From Osedax fenrisi (Eukaryota; Annelida; Polychaeta; Sabellida; Siboglinidae): a stretch of 64,000 bases of DNA. The position numbers were made by a program, and so were the translations under genes. The notes below the pieces were generated by a model. The model was given only the letters and a program-made list of their open reading frames with translations. It was not told the origin of the DNA and did no database searches. Below, piece by piece: positions 1 through 12,186 of this stretch (positions are counted from its first letter, which is position 1; each line of letters begins with the position of its first letter). The stretch lies in contig OZ025241.1 in the NCBI GenBank assembly GCA_964019155.1, positions 2,624,559-2,688,558 of the forward strand, in the 5' to 3' direction.

Positions 1-142
1 TATATATAAATAATAAATTTAAATAAATAAATCAGATTTATTATTTTATGTTGTAAAGCATGAAATAATTTAGAAGTTAATAAATAAATGTATTTCTTTT
101 TTTTCAAGAACTAATATATATATAATATATATATATACATAT

Positions 143-218
<76 letters not shown>

Positions 219-274
219 ATTATAATATTAAAATAATGAACATATTTTTTAATATACATTAATTTTAATACACA

Positions 275-313
<39 letters not shown>

Positions 314-1580
314 AATACGTGTAATTATATGTCAAAGAAATTAAATGACATTATATCAAAAAACAACTTTTATTAATATCATAATATAATCGCCAATGAA
401 TATTAAATCATGTAAATCTATAGATTTATCAACATATATAACAAGAAATAAAAATAATAAGTGATAACATATATATTATGAATAATTAATATATGATAAA
501 TTATGAGTTGATATATACAATTTATATAGTTTATATATATATATATAATTTTAACTTTGCGCGATCCTATAGAATTTATAAATTATATAAAACTATTCTG
601 TATACTTTTTAATTTTTATATATTTCATATTACTATATATATATATATAAAACGATACATTCTTAATTAAGAAACATATCATATATATAATATTATTTAT
701 AATAAAAATGTATATATTTATTTATCAATTTGCATCCTGCTTATTATACATATCTAGGGTTATTTTCTGGATAAAATTACTATGGTAATTAATAACATTA
801 TCGTTAAAAAATCTAATATTAGTATCAATAGTAATCTATTTAATTAATCTAATTAATTTCCTGATTTTACAATCCACTCGAATAATAGTTTATTAAATTG
901 TTATATGGTTTTATATTCGAAAGTCGATGACATATGTATTGTAAGTATAATTCAAGGTTTTTGAGAATATTTACAGCGGTATTATTCGACAATAATATCA
1001 AGGTAATCTTTGGTTACGTAATGATGGTATAATAAGTTTATATTTGTAGTGTATTGGATAATTGTAAGATTCTATTGATTATTAGACTATATTATTGAGA
1101 GGAATTGTGAAAGTGGGAGATGAAGTCTAGACTAGTTACGAAAGCTTTCGTAACTTTAACCTATTTGGGATATTGAATTCACTGTAGATATATAAATTGA
1201 GTAAGTTTGAAAAATGTGAGGTTATTAGAGAGGATTTATTTGGTGGAAGATTGCCGATAGTACATGTAATCCTCTGAACATCGAAAGTTGAAGAAAGAGT
1301 ATATGCTGGAAAGTCAGAAAATATTTCATTTTCATTAACTGATTTATTTTAATTTATTTAAACCATTATTTACTTATAAATGTGAAATTTAATTTTCATA
1401 TCTACATCTGTTCGCACTAATACACTAGTAATGTCGATATGGCTAAATTAGTATATTAGTAGGATATGACTAACTGTATGTTTAATATATGCTTAACTGT
1501 ATTTTATTATATCAGTATTTATTTACGTTGTCATGTTAACTGTTGCTTTATAAACGTATATTGCATATTTAAACTTGAAG
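1..1580. other. AT-rich sequence without recognisable gene
   Basis: Mostly A/T low-complexity DNA with long (TA)n runs near 116-218 and 281-307. No open frame here has a recognisable motif, splice-bounded exon or transposon end. The 69-residue frame at 1466-1675 runs into the MITE that starts at 1583 and shows no domain. Confidence 0.6.
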
Positions 1581-1582
1581 TA

Positions 1583-2434
1583 GGGGAAAGTAATAGATTA
1601 GGGACAGTGTCCGAATATGGACACTCTCGGTATCTCAGAAACAATAAATCCTCTAAAAAAATGTTTAATTACTAAAATATTCCTAATTATATAAATAGTC
1701 TAAAAGTATTTTGTAATTTTTAATTATTCAAAATATTTCTGATATATCCAATAAACTGTTACGTATTTAAATTTAAGAACAAAATTAAAACCTAAAAATC
1801 TTCTCAAGAATATACAAATGTATCGATATAAAATATAACAATATATTATTAAAATATAAAGCATTCTAAAATTATATTTTAAAATTGTTATATTTGTTAT
1901 CAAATATTCATTAAATTATAAGCATATATCTAGAGGTCATATAAGTCCCTAATAAGCACGCTCTATATTTCTTAATACGGAAACACTATAACCAATCAGC
2001 ACGCATCTTATGAACTATTCTGATTTTCATCAAAATCGCGTGCGCTATAATATTAATACCACCAATAAAACTAAATCTAAAATGTGTATTATTTAGATAC
2101 GTATTAAATTGTATTATTAATTAAAAAAATAATAAATATAAATAAATTTGTAACTAATTAAATTAGAATAAATTTTTCATAAAATTAATTATAAATAATG
2201 TAATTGTAATTTGTCTGATTGATTCATCAATAATATATAGTTTATCTAGTAGTATATAGGGTTTCCTTATTATAAAATACCGGTACCCATGTCCGAATAC
2301 GGAAACCCCCATTCACTATGGAATTTAAAGATTAAATAACATTTTAAAATCACAATAATATCTATAATCATTACAACTTCATACAATTTTAAGACCATTT
2401 AGTGTTAAAGTGTCCATATTAGGTTACTTTCTCT
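1583..2434 (-). mobile_element. TA-inserting MITE, family 1 copy A
   Basis: Element of 852 bp. The left end starts GGGGAAAGTAATAG and the right end finishes with TTAGGTTACTTTCTCT, giving imperfect terminal inverted repeats. Both ends are flanked by the dinucleotide TA (1581-1582 and 2435-2436), as expected of a Tc1/mariner-type target duplication. Just inside the ends are copies of a GTGTCCGAATA-type motif. Aligned by eye, it is the inverted orientation of the copies at 35721 and 47912. It has no coding capacity, so it must be non-autonomous. Superfamily assignment is inferred from the TA duplication only. Confidence 0.8.
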
Positions 2435-2459
2435 TATTCATATTGAATTGTTTATTTGA

Positions 2460-3126
2460 ACACACATATAGCGGGTGCCCTCTCTGGTGTATAACAATAA
2501 CGAAAAATAATAAAAAAACAAACGAATAGAAAATACAAAATTACAACAATTTAAATTAAAATAACTTAGATAAAAGCGTATACAAAAATAAATTAAGAAG
2601 TGTTTAAATAATGTTTTAGTTTCTTTCTAAAATAATATAAGGATTGGACCTTCCGTATGTCATACGGTAGGAGGTTCCATATGCGAGGAACAGCGAAGGA
2701 GAATGCCCGATTACTAAATCTGTTAAATAAACTATTACTCTCCAACAGAATTGCATAAGATGTTCGAATCTGCTACAGTATGCAACGACGTTTCAGTTGA
2801 TTATGTAGATAGTAGATATAGGGAATATAGTAGGAATATAGATTTATGAGCTAGATAGAGTAAACGATATTTGCATCGCTTTCTAAATAATAGCCATTTA
2901 AGATCATGTTGGGGTTCATCTATTTTCAAATGTTTACTACTATTGATATTATAAATAAGGCGTATATAAGCGCAATAATTCTATCAATCTTTTTGACCTC
3001 TATATTCTTTAAGTAACTAACTAATGATCCGCAATAATCAATTCTTGATAATACTAGATCATTAATAAGTAGCTTAGTAATATGCTTAGAGAAATACTTT
3101 CTAATATTACATATATACAACATCAT
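2460..3126 (-). pseudogene. L2/CR1-like LINE fragment, RT C-terminus and 3' end
   Basis: On the minus strand, 3126-2926 reads as a reverse transcriptase C-terminal region with SRIDYCGSLVSYL, the usual 'L-R-x-D-Y-C-N' block of L2/CR1 ORF2. After frame changes, about 2720-2600 reads NRAFSFAVPRIWNLLPYDIR, the conserved 'AFS-V-AP-LWN-LP' tail of the same family. The 3' end, with AAATAAACAATTCAATATGAA, abuts the MITE at 2434. It is 5' truncated, with several stops and frameshifts. It is a dead copy. Confidence 0.75.
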
Positions 3127-4255
3127 ATAGATTTAAAAATCTGTAGATTTTATTAAGCTTAAGTATTTTCTAATAAACAGTAATCATACAATGTTTATAT
3201 TATAATATAATCAAGTATACTATTAAAAGTAAAATTATTACACCATTATTATTTTTATATAAATTAATTATAAATATATATATATATTCTATAAAATATC
3301 CTCATTATATAATTTAAGTCATTTAAGGTCAATTTAAGGAATGTTATTTATTTGAAATACTATTAGAATATGGATTTAAATAATATGTAATATTAATTTA
3401 TATTATTGAATATAATATTATAATTTTATTATTTAAATTTTTCTGAAATATATTATTTGATTTAATCATGTATTAATTATAATATAAAATAATATAACTA
3501 ATATCCCTTTATGTTTATTTGTAATACATGGTTATAACCCTATGCATCTCAAAATAAAGCATGCATTTCTTTTCTCGATTATATTAATATACCGAAAAAT
3601 AAAATAGTTTATACATTATGAATGAATAATATATTAATATTAGTAAATACCACCTCTATAAATACTATAATATAATATATATATATATTAATATATTATA
3701 CCAAAGGAATATACTTATAATTTTGTAGATATATAATTATGTAGATAATTATATAATTAACGATGTAATAAATATGTTCACTATACTAACGTATATAAGT
3801 TGAAATAAACAATGACCACAACTAATACAATCACAACGATTATAATCACACTTATTATAATTATCAACGTAATATTGTCATTCTGTTTACGTTTTATAAT
3901 TATTTATTTTATATATAAATAATGTTAACTATGATACATTAAATATTAATAATTATATATCTATATATTTGTATATATATAAATATATATATAGTGGATT
4001 ATAGAGATAATCATTATAATTTAAAGAATCATTCACTAATAAAATTCATTCATATAACATAACATATATGTTATTGACCTATATAGGCAATTCACGAGAA
4101 AATACGTAGTTTTCATATAATCGTTCTACATTATTTAATTGTAATACATTTTCATAATCATTTATTAAAATCAATATTTTAAATATATTTTAACACTATT
4201 TTTGAATGTGTATGTTAATATTATTAGAAAATATAACTTAGTGTTAAATTGTATA

Positions 4256-4308
<53 letters not shown>

Positions 4309-5107
4309 TTTTAGTTATATATTAATTTATATGATCATAATATTTTTTCTATAAAAGAGATGATTTAATTATAAACACATTTTAAATGAATTAAGGTAAT
4401 ATTTATAAAATCGTATTATTAGTTTGTATATTAGATAGTATACATAATGAATAATTAATGTTCAGGACTAGTATACATATTAATAGTAAATATTGACAAT
4501 TATACATAGGAAATAGACAATTCCTATAATCATCATCATCATCATCTGTGTGAATCATCTCATGGATTTAGCTATATAATTAATATTAAAAGCATCACTT
4601 ATCATATATGAATATTGAAAATAATAATAGAGTAAGTTGTATTTTTATTTTTTTTACAAATACATGATATTTATAAAAATAATTAAAATATATTGTTAAA
4701 CAAACTAATTAATTAATGATACTTATGTTATAAAGATAAATTACAACTTTAATATAAAACAATACATTATTAATTTGAGGTTATATTGAATCCAGTTAAA
4801 TTGTAATTTTGTGCAATTTTAAGCAATTATATATTTAAGATTACTATTTAATTGCTTATTTGAGTGCATTATATTTTATGAAATTATTTATGTATCATTT
4901 TAAAGAGAATATTTCAAATTTTATTAATAATTACTAATCAAAAAATAGAATTATTTGTTTAATTAAATTATATTTCCTTGCATCGTGCACTTAAAATAAT
5001 AATTACATTATTGAGTATTATAAAGACTGCTTATTGTTAACATATTAGTTTAAAGTATTAATTCAAATAAACAAACTAGTAGTATTAATACTTACATTAT
5101 ATATATA

Positions 5108-5163
<56 letters not shown>

Positions 5164-5188
5164 ATAATATAGTAATTAAGGGTAGGTA
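3127..5188. other. AT-rich sequence with (TA)n tracts, no gene seen
   Basis: Contains (TA)n near 4258-4305 and 5100-5160 and a short (ATC)n near 4532-4545. No exon, RNA gene or transposon end could be supported. Confidence 0.55.
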
Positions 5189-5251
5189 CGACCACTGTTC
5201 TATAAATAGATTGTTATTATTAGATAATTATTTAATAGAACAATAGTGGTT
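5189..5251. repeat. Short inverted repeat (foldback)
   Basis: CCACTGTTCTAT near 5190 is mirrored by ATAGAACAATAGTGG near 5237-5251, around an AT-rich loop. It could be a very small MITE remnant. Confidence 0.5.
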
Positions 5252-5271
5252 TACTAAAAGTTTATTAACTT

Positions 5272-6213
5272 CACAGTTAAACAAATCCGATTCCTATTTA
5301 TGTTTTTATCGTATCCCGAGTATCTTAATGAGAATCTGTTTTACATCGATTCTTAAAATTCAAATTTAGGAATCGGTTTATTTGAAACCGATTCTTAAAC
5401 TATTAATATAGGAATCGGTTAATTTTAAACTAATTCTTAAACTATTACTATAGGAATCGGTTTAACTTAAGTTGTTGATATAAGTTGACCATAAGTTTAG
5501 ATGTAAAATATAATATTAAAATCAATATTAGTATCGTAGCAAAGTATTAACTCATATATTATAATATATTATATAATTTCATTTAAGTTAGATTTAAAAC
5601 TTAAATTCAATAATAACATTATAATAATGAATTCAATATTCAACTCATATAGGATATATATATATATTCAATATTGAGCAATTAGTTCAACATGATTCTA
5701 ATTGTATTGTCAATATAATTATGATTATAATTGTAATTCAATGTGTCACATGAATGAGATTATGATAACTTAAAAAAATACATAGGGTAACTTAAATAAT
5801 TTTATTATTTAAAATAATATTTTATTTATGAAAATCGGTATATTAAAATAAATATATAATTAAAATAATTATAATTAATAATTAAATCAATATATTAAAA
5901 TAATTAAAAGGTATAATATTTTATTCTTTCTATAATAAAAAAATAATATTCCTATAATTTAAGAAATATTACATCAATAACTTAAACCGATTCTTAATAA
6001 TGTGTTTAGGAATCGTTTTTAAAAACCGATTCTCAATAATTAGTGTAGGAATCGTTTTTAATTTCCGATTCTCAATAATTAGTTTTTCTAAACGATAACA
6101 TTTAGGAATCATTTTTATAAACCGTTTTCTAAACAAACTTTACTATCTGTTTTCTAATTTGAATCCCATTCCTATAATAAAATTGTCGTAGGAATCAGAT
6201 TTTTGTAACTGTG
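5272..6213. mobile_element. Non-autonomous element with CACAGTTA ends and GAATCGG arrays
   Basis: The left end CACAGTTAAACAAATC is matched in inverse by the right end ending TTTTTGTAACTGTG, and both are followed internally by GATTCCTA. Each subterminal region then holds several units of an alternating 'TAGGAATCGGTTT ... AAACCGATTCTTAA' motif (about 5340-5475 and 5985-6110). The core is AT-rich and shares a stretch near 5886-5945 with the element around 15.9-16.05 kb. Flanks are TT on both sides, a possible 2-bp duplication. No ORF is present. Superfamily is unknown. Confidence 0.7.
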
Positions 6214-7102
6214 TTGTTTTAATTAATTTATTAAATACAATATTTAAAATAATGATATATATTATATATATATATATCTATAATAATTGCATTTTGTTAT
6301 AGAATATAAAAGAAAATATTTAATATATAAAATTATATTTAACTAATAAATTATTATTATTTTGAAAATAAAAGATAAAATTATGAATATATAATATTTA
6401 TTATTATTAAATTAAAAAAATATTGTGTAGCTATATATATATACCAAATTTTCTGAACATTGTAATTCATTTAAAGTATTATTGAAAAATAATATTTATT
6501 AAAAATAAATAACAATTTATGAATATATTGATTATTTAAATGAACATATAATATTCTTAACTTTTAAAATTCTAAAAATGATCTTATATTCATTTAATTG
6601 TTATATTTAACTAGTTTTTTTTTAAATTATTATTATAATTTATAATTATAATGAAATAAATTTGAGAGTATTTATGTTATAGTTATATTTTACCTAGACA
6701 CATAATTTATATATTATTTTAAAGCTAATATTTAATATTCTATAGATTTAATATTCTCTAATATATTATAATATTATATACAAAAAAATTGAAATTTTTT
6801 TTAATCCCTATAAAAGTAGCTTAAGTAATAGTAAAATATATACAATTTTCTTAGCTTTACCCTTGGACAAATTAATAATTTCATGGTACAAGGTACATTA
6901 ACATATATGTAGTTATTAATGTAATGACTTATTAACATTTATTAATATATACATATATGGCAATATTGGCTAACTTTCGTAGGATCATATCTCTTGTAAT
7001 CGATATTGTATAATATTATTGATTTTGTACTTGTAACTTTGTACATTATAAAATAATTATTATACAATAACTTGATTTCATACACATTATTGATATACAC
7101 AC
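6214..7102. other. AT-rich intergenic or intronic sequence
   Basis: Nothing recognisable. If the gene to the right continues, this would be intron between the last exon found and missing transmembrane/cytoplasmic exons. Confidence 0.5.
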
Positions 7103-7322
7103 CTCTGGAATAATGCTGAACTTGTCTTTAGTTGGGAATTTACTGAAGTCACAGTCATCCGATTTAGCAAAATACTTGAAATTTGTCATAAGGTCCGGAT
7201 ATACTTCCAAAGCATATCTCAATTTATGACAAACATCTTGTTCTCGTTCTATACCCGGAGCGTTAATACAATTAGAACTATTATCTTTAATTATCAGATC
7301 GAATACCATTGTGTCTTTTTCC
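7103..7322 (-). CDS. Possible juxtamembrane ectodomain exon of the DSL/EGF gene
   Basis: Open frame on the minus strand between an acceptor (CTATATAG) and a donor (CCAGAG/GTGTGT). It encodes about 72 residues with three cysteines, including PGIEREQDVCHKLRYALE. This loosely recalls the cysteine-containing segment before the membrane in Jagged-type ligands, which is a weak, by-eye resemblance. The entry phase does not fit the preceding exon if both use their best splice sites. Either that exon ends a few bases later at AT/GTGTGT, or this exon starts at the poorer acceptor AAAAAG. A single-base error is another possibility. Hence the lower confidence for boundaries. Confidence 0.5.
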
Positions 7323-7445
7323 CTATATAGTCATTATTATTATAGGTAGCATTCATATTTAAGGCATGGTCAAATATATATGTTTATATATATATGTCAA
7401 TGCTCGAAATATATAGCATGTAATCTAAAACACATACACACATAC

Positions 7446-7619
7446 ATTTCATAAATATATCAAACCCATTGGATGTAATGCATCTACTTGTGACCATCGA
7501 AATATCAATAGTTAGATTCCCAATTAGGAGCATAAGTACATTTTTGAATTTTTTCAATTCGTTATCCGGTATTTGAGTAATTTGAGTAGTAATCAACAGT
7601 GTAAAATGTTGCCTAGAGT
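7446..7619 (-). CDS. Non-EGF ectodomain exon of the DSL/EGF gene
   Basis: 174 nt (58 codons), acceptor TTATACAG and donor AAAT/GTATGT, phase 1 in and out like the EGF exons. The split codon with the previous exon gives Tyr. It encodes a stretch with HFTLLITTQITQIPDNELKK and one cysteine near the end. It is not an EGF repeat and no domain is recognised with confidence. It follows EGF7 directly, so it should lie between the EGF array and the membrane if the protein is a Notch ligand. Confidence 0.6.
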
Positions 7620-7682
7620 CTGTATAAAGTTGTCACTTTAATTAATAGTATATGTATTCGTTAATCATTATATTATTGTAAA

Positions 7683-7708
<26 letters not shown>

Positions 7709-7719
<11 letters not shown>

Positions 7720-7981
7720 TGTAATGGTATTTTATTTGATGGAGTCCTTTCATCCCAGGAACTTATATGAAGTTTTCTATATGGTTCTAATGTCTATTTG
7801 AAACCGCTCTCATTTTAATGCATCCATAGTTTATTGAGAGCCGATCATTTATTTATAACAATTATATAAGATAACTTCTTAATATTATGTTATAACCTAT
7901 TTTAATGGTCCGGACTAAGCTCGAACCCGTGTCCTACTGCTTGTGTGTCTGACGCCTTATCCAACTGAGCCACACAGGCAG
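7709..7981 (-). mobile_element. tRNA-derived SINE
   Basis: On the minus strand the element begins GCCTGTGTGGCTCAGTTGG. It contains an RNA polymerase III A box (TGGCTCAGTTGG, plus-strand 7961-7972) and a B box (GGTTCGAGCTT, 7917-7927) at tRNA-like spacing. The head is followed by an unrelated AT-rich body of about 190 bp that runs to a (TA)n tract at 7680-7715. Anticodon and T stems do not pair properly, so this is a retroposed tRNA derivative and not a functional tRNA. It sits in the intron between EGF7 and the next exon. Confidence 0.75.
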
Positions 7982-8411
7982 TTTTGAGTCACATAGTCAG
8001 TTTTAACACACACATACATATACAGACACACATATATATATATATATATATATATGGAATCGCACTGTTATTTATTTTGAAAAATTCTACAATTACAAAT
8101 TTATAAAATATTAAATATTGTAATTTTATAAAATTATCGAATTAATAATTGCGTGATAATAGATATTATATTCGCATATTTTGAAGGAATTTAAATTACA
8201 ATATATGATGTATACATACATATTATTATAATTATAAATTAAATATATGAATATAATTATATATCAAAATTATTAAATTATTACATTTTAATATATGCTT
8301 ATACTTTTTTTGTAAACTTATTAAATAATCGATATAATTACAAATAATACATTACACTATATGTATTTAACACAATACGTGTGTACAAATGTATAAATAA
8401 ACGTTACTTAC

Positions 8412-8519
8412 ATTTCTCATCGTCACAGGTTTCTCCATCAAACATTCCCTTGCAGAGACATGCCTGTTCATGATTTTTAATCATACATATTCCTCCGTTG
8501 TTACACTTCTTTGTACATA
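8412..8519 (-). CDS. EGF-like repeat 7 exon
   Basis: 108 nt (36 codons), acceptor ACTTTAG and strong donor AAAT/GTAAGT, phase 1/1. It encodes CTKKCNNGGIC then MIKNHEQACLCKGMFDGETC, a complete EGF pattern (C-x3-C-x5-C-x8-C-x-C-x8-C). EGF repeats are extracellular disulfide-bonded modules. In Notch ligands they lie between the DSL domain and the membrane. The first codon is completed by the G of the upstream exon (GTA, Val). Confidence 0.85.
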
Positions 8520-8788
8520 CTAAAGTTCAGTTACTAATATGTTATATCTAATATCCTATATTATATATTGTTATTTTATTTTATAATATCCATGAACTTA
8601 AGTTTTCACTTATAACCAAATTGCTCTAATGTCCCGTTGAAGTATATATATATATAATAAATAAACTATACTTTTATATCATAATATAAAATAAATACGA
8701 ATTAATTTATAAATCATATGTTAATGTCGGTAGCATAATGTTTATATTATACGATTAAATGAAAAACGTATAGATCACAAGAGTAGTA

Positions 8789-9135
8789 TACTGTTAAAAA
8801 GTAGGGTACAGCGAGTGCATTTTTTAGGGTGTAAGTATACGTATCACTATAGTTATGTATCAGTACCCTAAATTAGGGTAACATTTGAATAAATACGATC
8901 AGTACCCTAAAATGATAAAACTGTACCCTAACGATTTTTAACTGGTTTTTAACTATACCCTTATTATATGATACCGTATACCCTAATGCAATTGTATGAT
9001 ATGTACCATAATTGAATTACATGATATGAAAATATAATAATCACGTACCCTGATATTTAAAATAGCTGTACTAAAATATAGTGTACCCTAGTGTATTTAA
9101 CTGTCAGGTATACAAATATTTAACATATATGTAAC

Positions 9136-9201
<66 letters not shown>

Positions 9202-9305
9202 CCTAGTGAGTTTAAATGTCGTGTACCCTATTTTGTTGTTGTGATATGTTAACGATGTGTTCCCTATAAATTGAATTCACTAATTACCCTAATTTAGTAA
9301 CAGTG
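8789..9305. mobile_element. Non-autonomous element with TAGGGTA motif array
   Basis: The left end TACTGTTAAAAAGTAGGGTA is mirrored by the right end (inverse CACTGTTACTAAATTAGGGT), and both sides are flanked by TA (8787-8788 and 9306-9307). Inside are roughly a dozen copies of TACCCTAA or its complement in both orientations, plus a (TA)n tract near 9138-9195. It has no ORF. It lies wholly in the intron between the EGF6 and EGF7 exons. Confidence 0.7.
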
Positions 9306-9335
9306 TACACTTACTTCATTAATAACAGTACTGAC

Positions 9336-9488
9336 CCAGTCTCTTTTCGCAGAAGTCACCATTGTATGCTCCGATTTTACACGAACAGAAATGTTTATCG
9401 CCAAGGAGTTGATTGCATTGCGCTCCATTCTTACATGTAGAATTTTTTGAACAAACGTGCGATTTCTCACACAGCTTGCCATATTTTC
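9336..9488 (-). CDS. EGF-like repeat 5 end and repeat 6 exon
   Basis: 153 nt (51 codons), acceptor CTATATAG, donor CTGG/GTCAGT, phase 1/1. It begins with KYGKLC, which supplies the last cysteine of EGF5, and then encodes a full EGF6 (CEKS at its start is the junction; framework C-x5-C-x5-C-x9-C-x-C-x9-C, ending NGDFC). The joint with the previous exon gives the classic EGF end CACPTGKYGKLC. An alternative donor 3' of this would read through a TAA, so GTCAGT is preferred. Confidence 0.85.
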
Positions 9489-9841
9489 CTATATAGCCAC
9501 GTGAATTATTATTATAATTTAATAATAATAGAGATATTTAATCATACAATAAAACGCGTTTCCTATTTATATATCTAGTTAATATGTTATATAGGTTACT
9601 ATCCTTTAGTTAGTTAATTTTTCATAAATTAGGATTAATAATATATTATTGAATAAAGATCAGTTTTGTATTAATTTTATTAATATATTATTTACTAGAA
9701 TAGTAATTGTACGAGTAATTATAATTTTAATTATATGTAAACTTATTTATTTTAACCAATTGACAATTCTATTTAATAAGGTTGGAATATTACGTAATAT
9801 ACCTCTGTTTAATATAATACCTACTTAATTTAACATTCAGA

Positions 9842-9928
9842 AACATAAGCTAGTCATTATAAGTGAAAAGCTATAGGATGATTAACGTTAAGAGATAAAC
9901 TTTCTATAAGCTAGTCTCACAAATATAC

Positions 9929-9967
<39 letters not shown>

Positions 9968-11575
9968 GTATAATTTATGTTATAATACAATTATTTGTTT
10001 GATGGATTGCTTACATTTAAATATACGGTAAGCTAGTGCATGACTAGGTTTAAATATTATAATTATCATTAATGACTAAGTTACATTTCATACTAAAATG
10101 ACTAGGCTAACATATTTTAATATTAGATTTTATTTAACTTAGTCATCTATTGCATGCTTATTATATAATTTATAATAATTAAATAAATACAAATTATTTA
10201 ATAAATAATTATTATTAAATAAATAATAATTATTAATATATTATTATGTATTGTTAATTATTTAATTATTATTATGTATTTAATTATAGTTAAAAATATT
10301 TTTAACTATTTTATAATAATGTTTTATTTATTAAATAGTTAATTATTACATAAATAATTAAAAATTTAATTATTTGATTGATTAATTGACTGATACTTTA
10401 TTTAATTAAGCAAATACATACATACAAATTACATACATAATAATAATTAAATAATTAACAATATATAATTAGTTAATAATTATTATATACATATATATAC
10501 TAATGGTTATATTTATATAAAAATATTAAAAAAATAATTATTGTTTATTTATTATTTATTATTTATTAAGATATTTATAATAAAAATTAATTATTTAATA
10601 ATTATATAATTATAATTAACAATATATTTTTAACTATTTTGTGTGCGGATCTAAAGTTATAGGATTTCTTGATATTATCGATTAGGTTTATATATATTCT
10701 ATATATTATTTATAAACTTTTTTAAATATATAATTATCATTTATATACATTATTTACAAATAGCATACTTATCATGCTTATGTGATAATAAATTATTGTA
10801 ATAATATTAAAATAATAATATAACAATATTATAAAATTCTATATTATTGAATATTTACGATATATTATATCATTATTTTATCACAATAATACTAATTGAT
10901 TAATATTAATTATATATATACATATATATATGTATATTTATTAAAAAATATAAATTAATGAAAATAAAATTGGCCTTTCAATTTTAACATTTATATTTTT
11001 TTCATTAAGTGTCCTGAGGTTATAGGAGTTATTTATAATATCACCTATATATTATTTATAAACTATGCACATTTTAAACCAGTTATTCGATGTAAGATGA
11101 CAACATATTGAAGACGAGTATATATCACATATACATATATAATAATTATATTATTATGGAAATTATACTGATGTTATCTATATTATCCAAATTATAAAAA
11201 CGATTTTTATTATTATATACATATATATTATATATATATATATATATAATTTTAAGATACATATTAATATTAGATTCAATATATGATTCGCATACATTAC
11301 CATGGATCTAGGCTTCGTTTAATATATGTATTGTATATTAATTATGATTATATATATATACATATAATCTACATAAATATTATTGACAATCTAATATACT
11401 ATGACAATATAATTGTATAATACATTTTGAAAAATCGCTCAAATCGAATCGCTTTCATTTAACACATAAATAACCGAGTTATTAGATGACTAGGTTTGAA
11501 AAATGTATAATATTAACAGACTCGTTTTAGTCAAAAAATAATGGCTACTTTCGGCGTATAATGACTAGATTATTT
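9842..11575. mobile_element. Possible non-autonomous element with CTAGTCAT motifs
   Basis: ATAAGCTAGTCATTATA near 9845 is mirrored at 11557-11573 (inverse ATAATCTAGTCATTATA). Several further CTAGTCAT/ATGACTAG copies lie just inside each end (about 9910, 10032, 10072, 10100, 10140, 11487, 11525). The interior is AT-rich with no ORF. The layout resembles the elements at 5272 and 8789. No target duplication was established, so the ends are approximate. Confidence 0.45.
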
Positions 11576-11913
11576 TTCTGAGTGCATCTAATCAAATATT
11601 AGTATGACTTATTATTATGCAATTAATACAATAATTTAATACAGATATTAGTGTGCAGCTGATTGATACATATAACTAATTTATAACAATATAGTCATAT
11701 TTTAGCTTTACCATAAATTAATATAATGAAATGTATTTTAAATAATAATATGATTGTAAAATGTAATTTACCATTTATAATTAGTAAATTAAACTACCTC
11801 ACAATATTTTATTGTAATATAATCCTTTCATAAATTCATCTTAAACATAAACCATAATATATATATATATATATTATATGTCAAATAATTAATATTTTTG
11901 TATATGTCCAATA

Positions 11914-11950
<37 letters not shown>

Positions 11951-12018
11951 AGTATATAAGTATATAATAAGTATACTCATTATACGATATAATTTGTGAA
12001 TATTAAATAGTAAGTTAC

Positions 12019-12186
12019 CTGTTGGGCACGCACAAGAATACTCGTGTGTATTATTCGAATTACAAGTAGAACCCGCGGTGCATTGGTGACCCAATTCGCA
12101 TTTATTCTTAAGTTTGCCACATAGCCGCCCCTTACTTTTATTATCACATTCGCAATAGTAATCGTTAAGCTTGGTGACACATTCTC
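12019..12186 (-). CDS. EGF-like repeats 4 (end) and 5 exon
   Basis: 168 nt (56 codons), acceptor CTATAG, donor AACAG/GTAACT, phase 1/1. It encodes the second half of EGF4 (ECVTKLNDYYCECDNKSKG then RLC) and most of EGF5 (C-x4-C-x5-C-x9-C-A-C-PTG). The upstream junction (G + GA) gives Gly before ECV and the downstream one Gly after PT, so both disulfide frameworks close in frame. Confidence 0.85.

Noticed and set aside
7905..7985. Functional tRNA gene
   Set aside because: A and B boxes are present but the anticodon and T stems do not pair and the 3' acceptor strand is missing; interpreted as a SINE head.
8789..9305. Interstitial telomeric repeats (TTAGGG)
   Set aside because: The motif is TTAGGGTA/TACCCTAA in both orientations, dispersed rather than tandem, and bounded by terminal inverted repeats; a transposon feature fits better.
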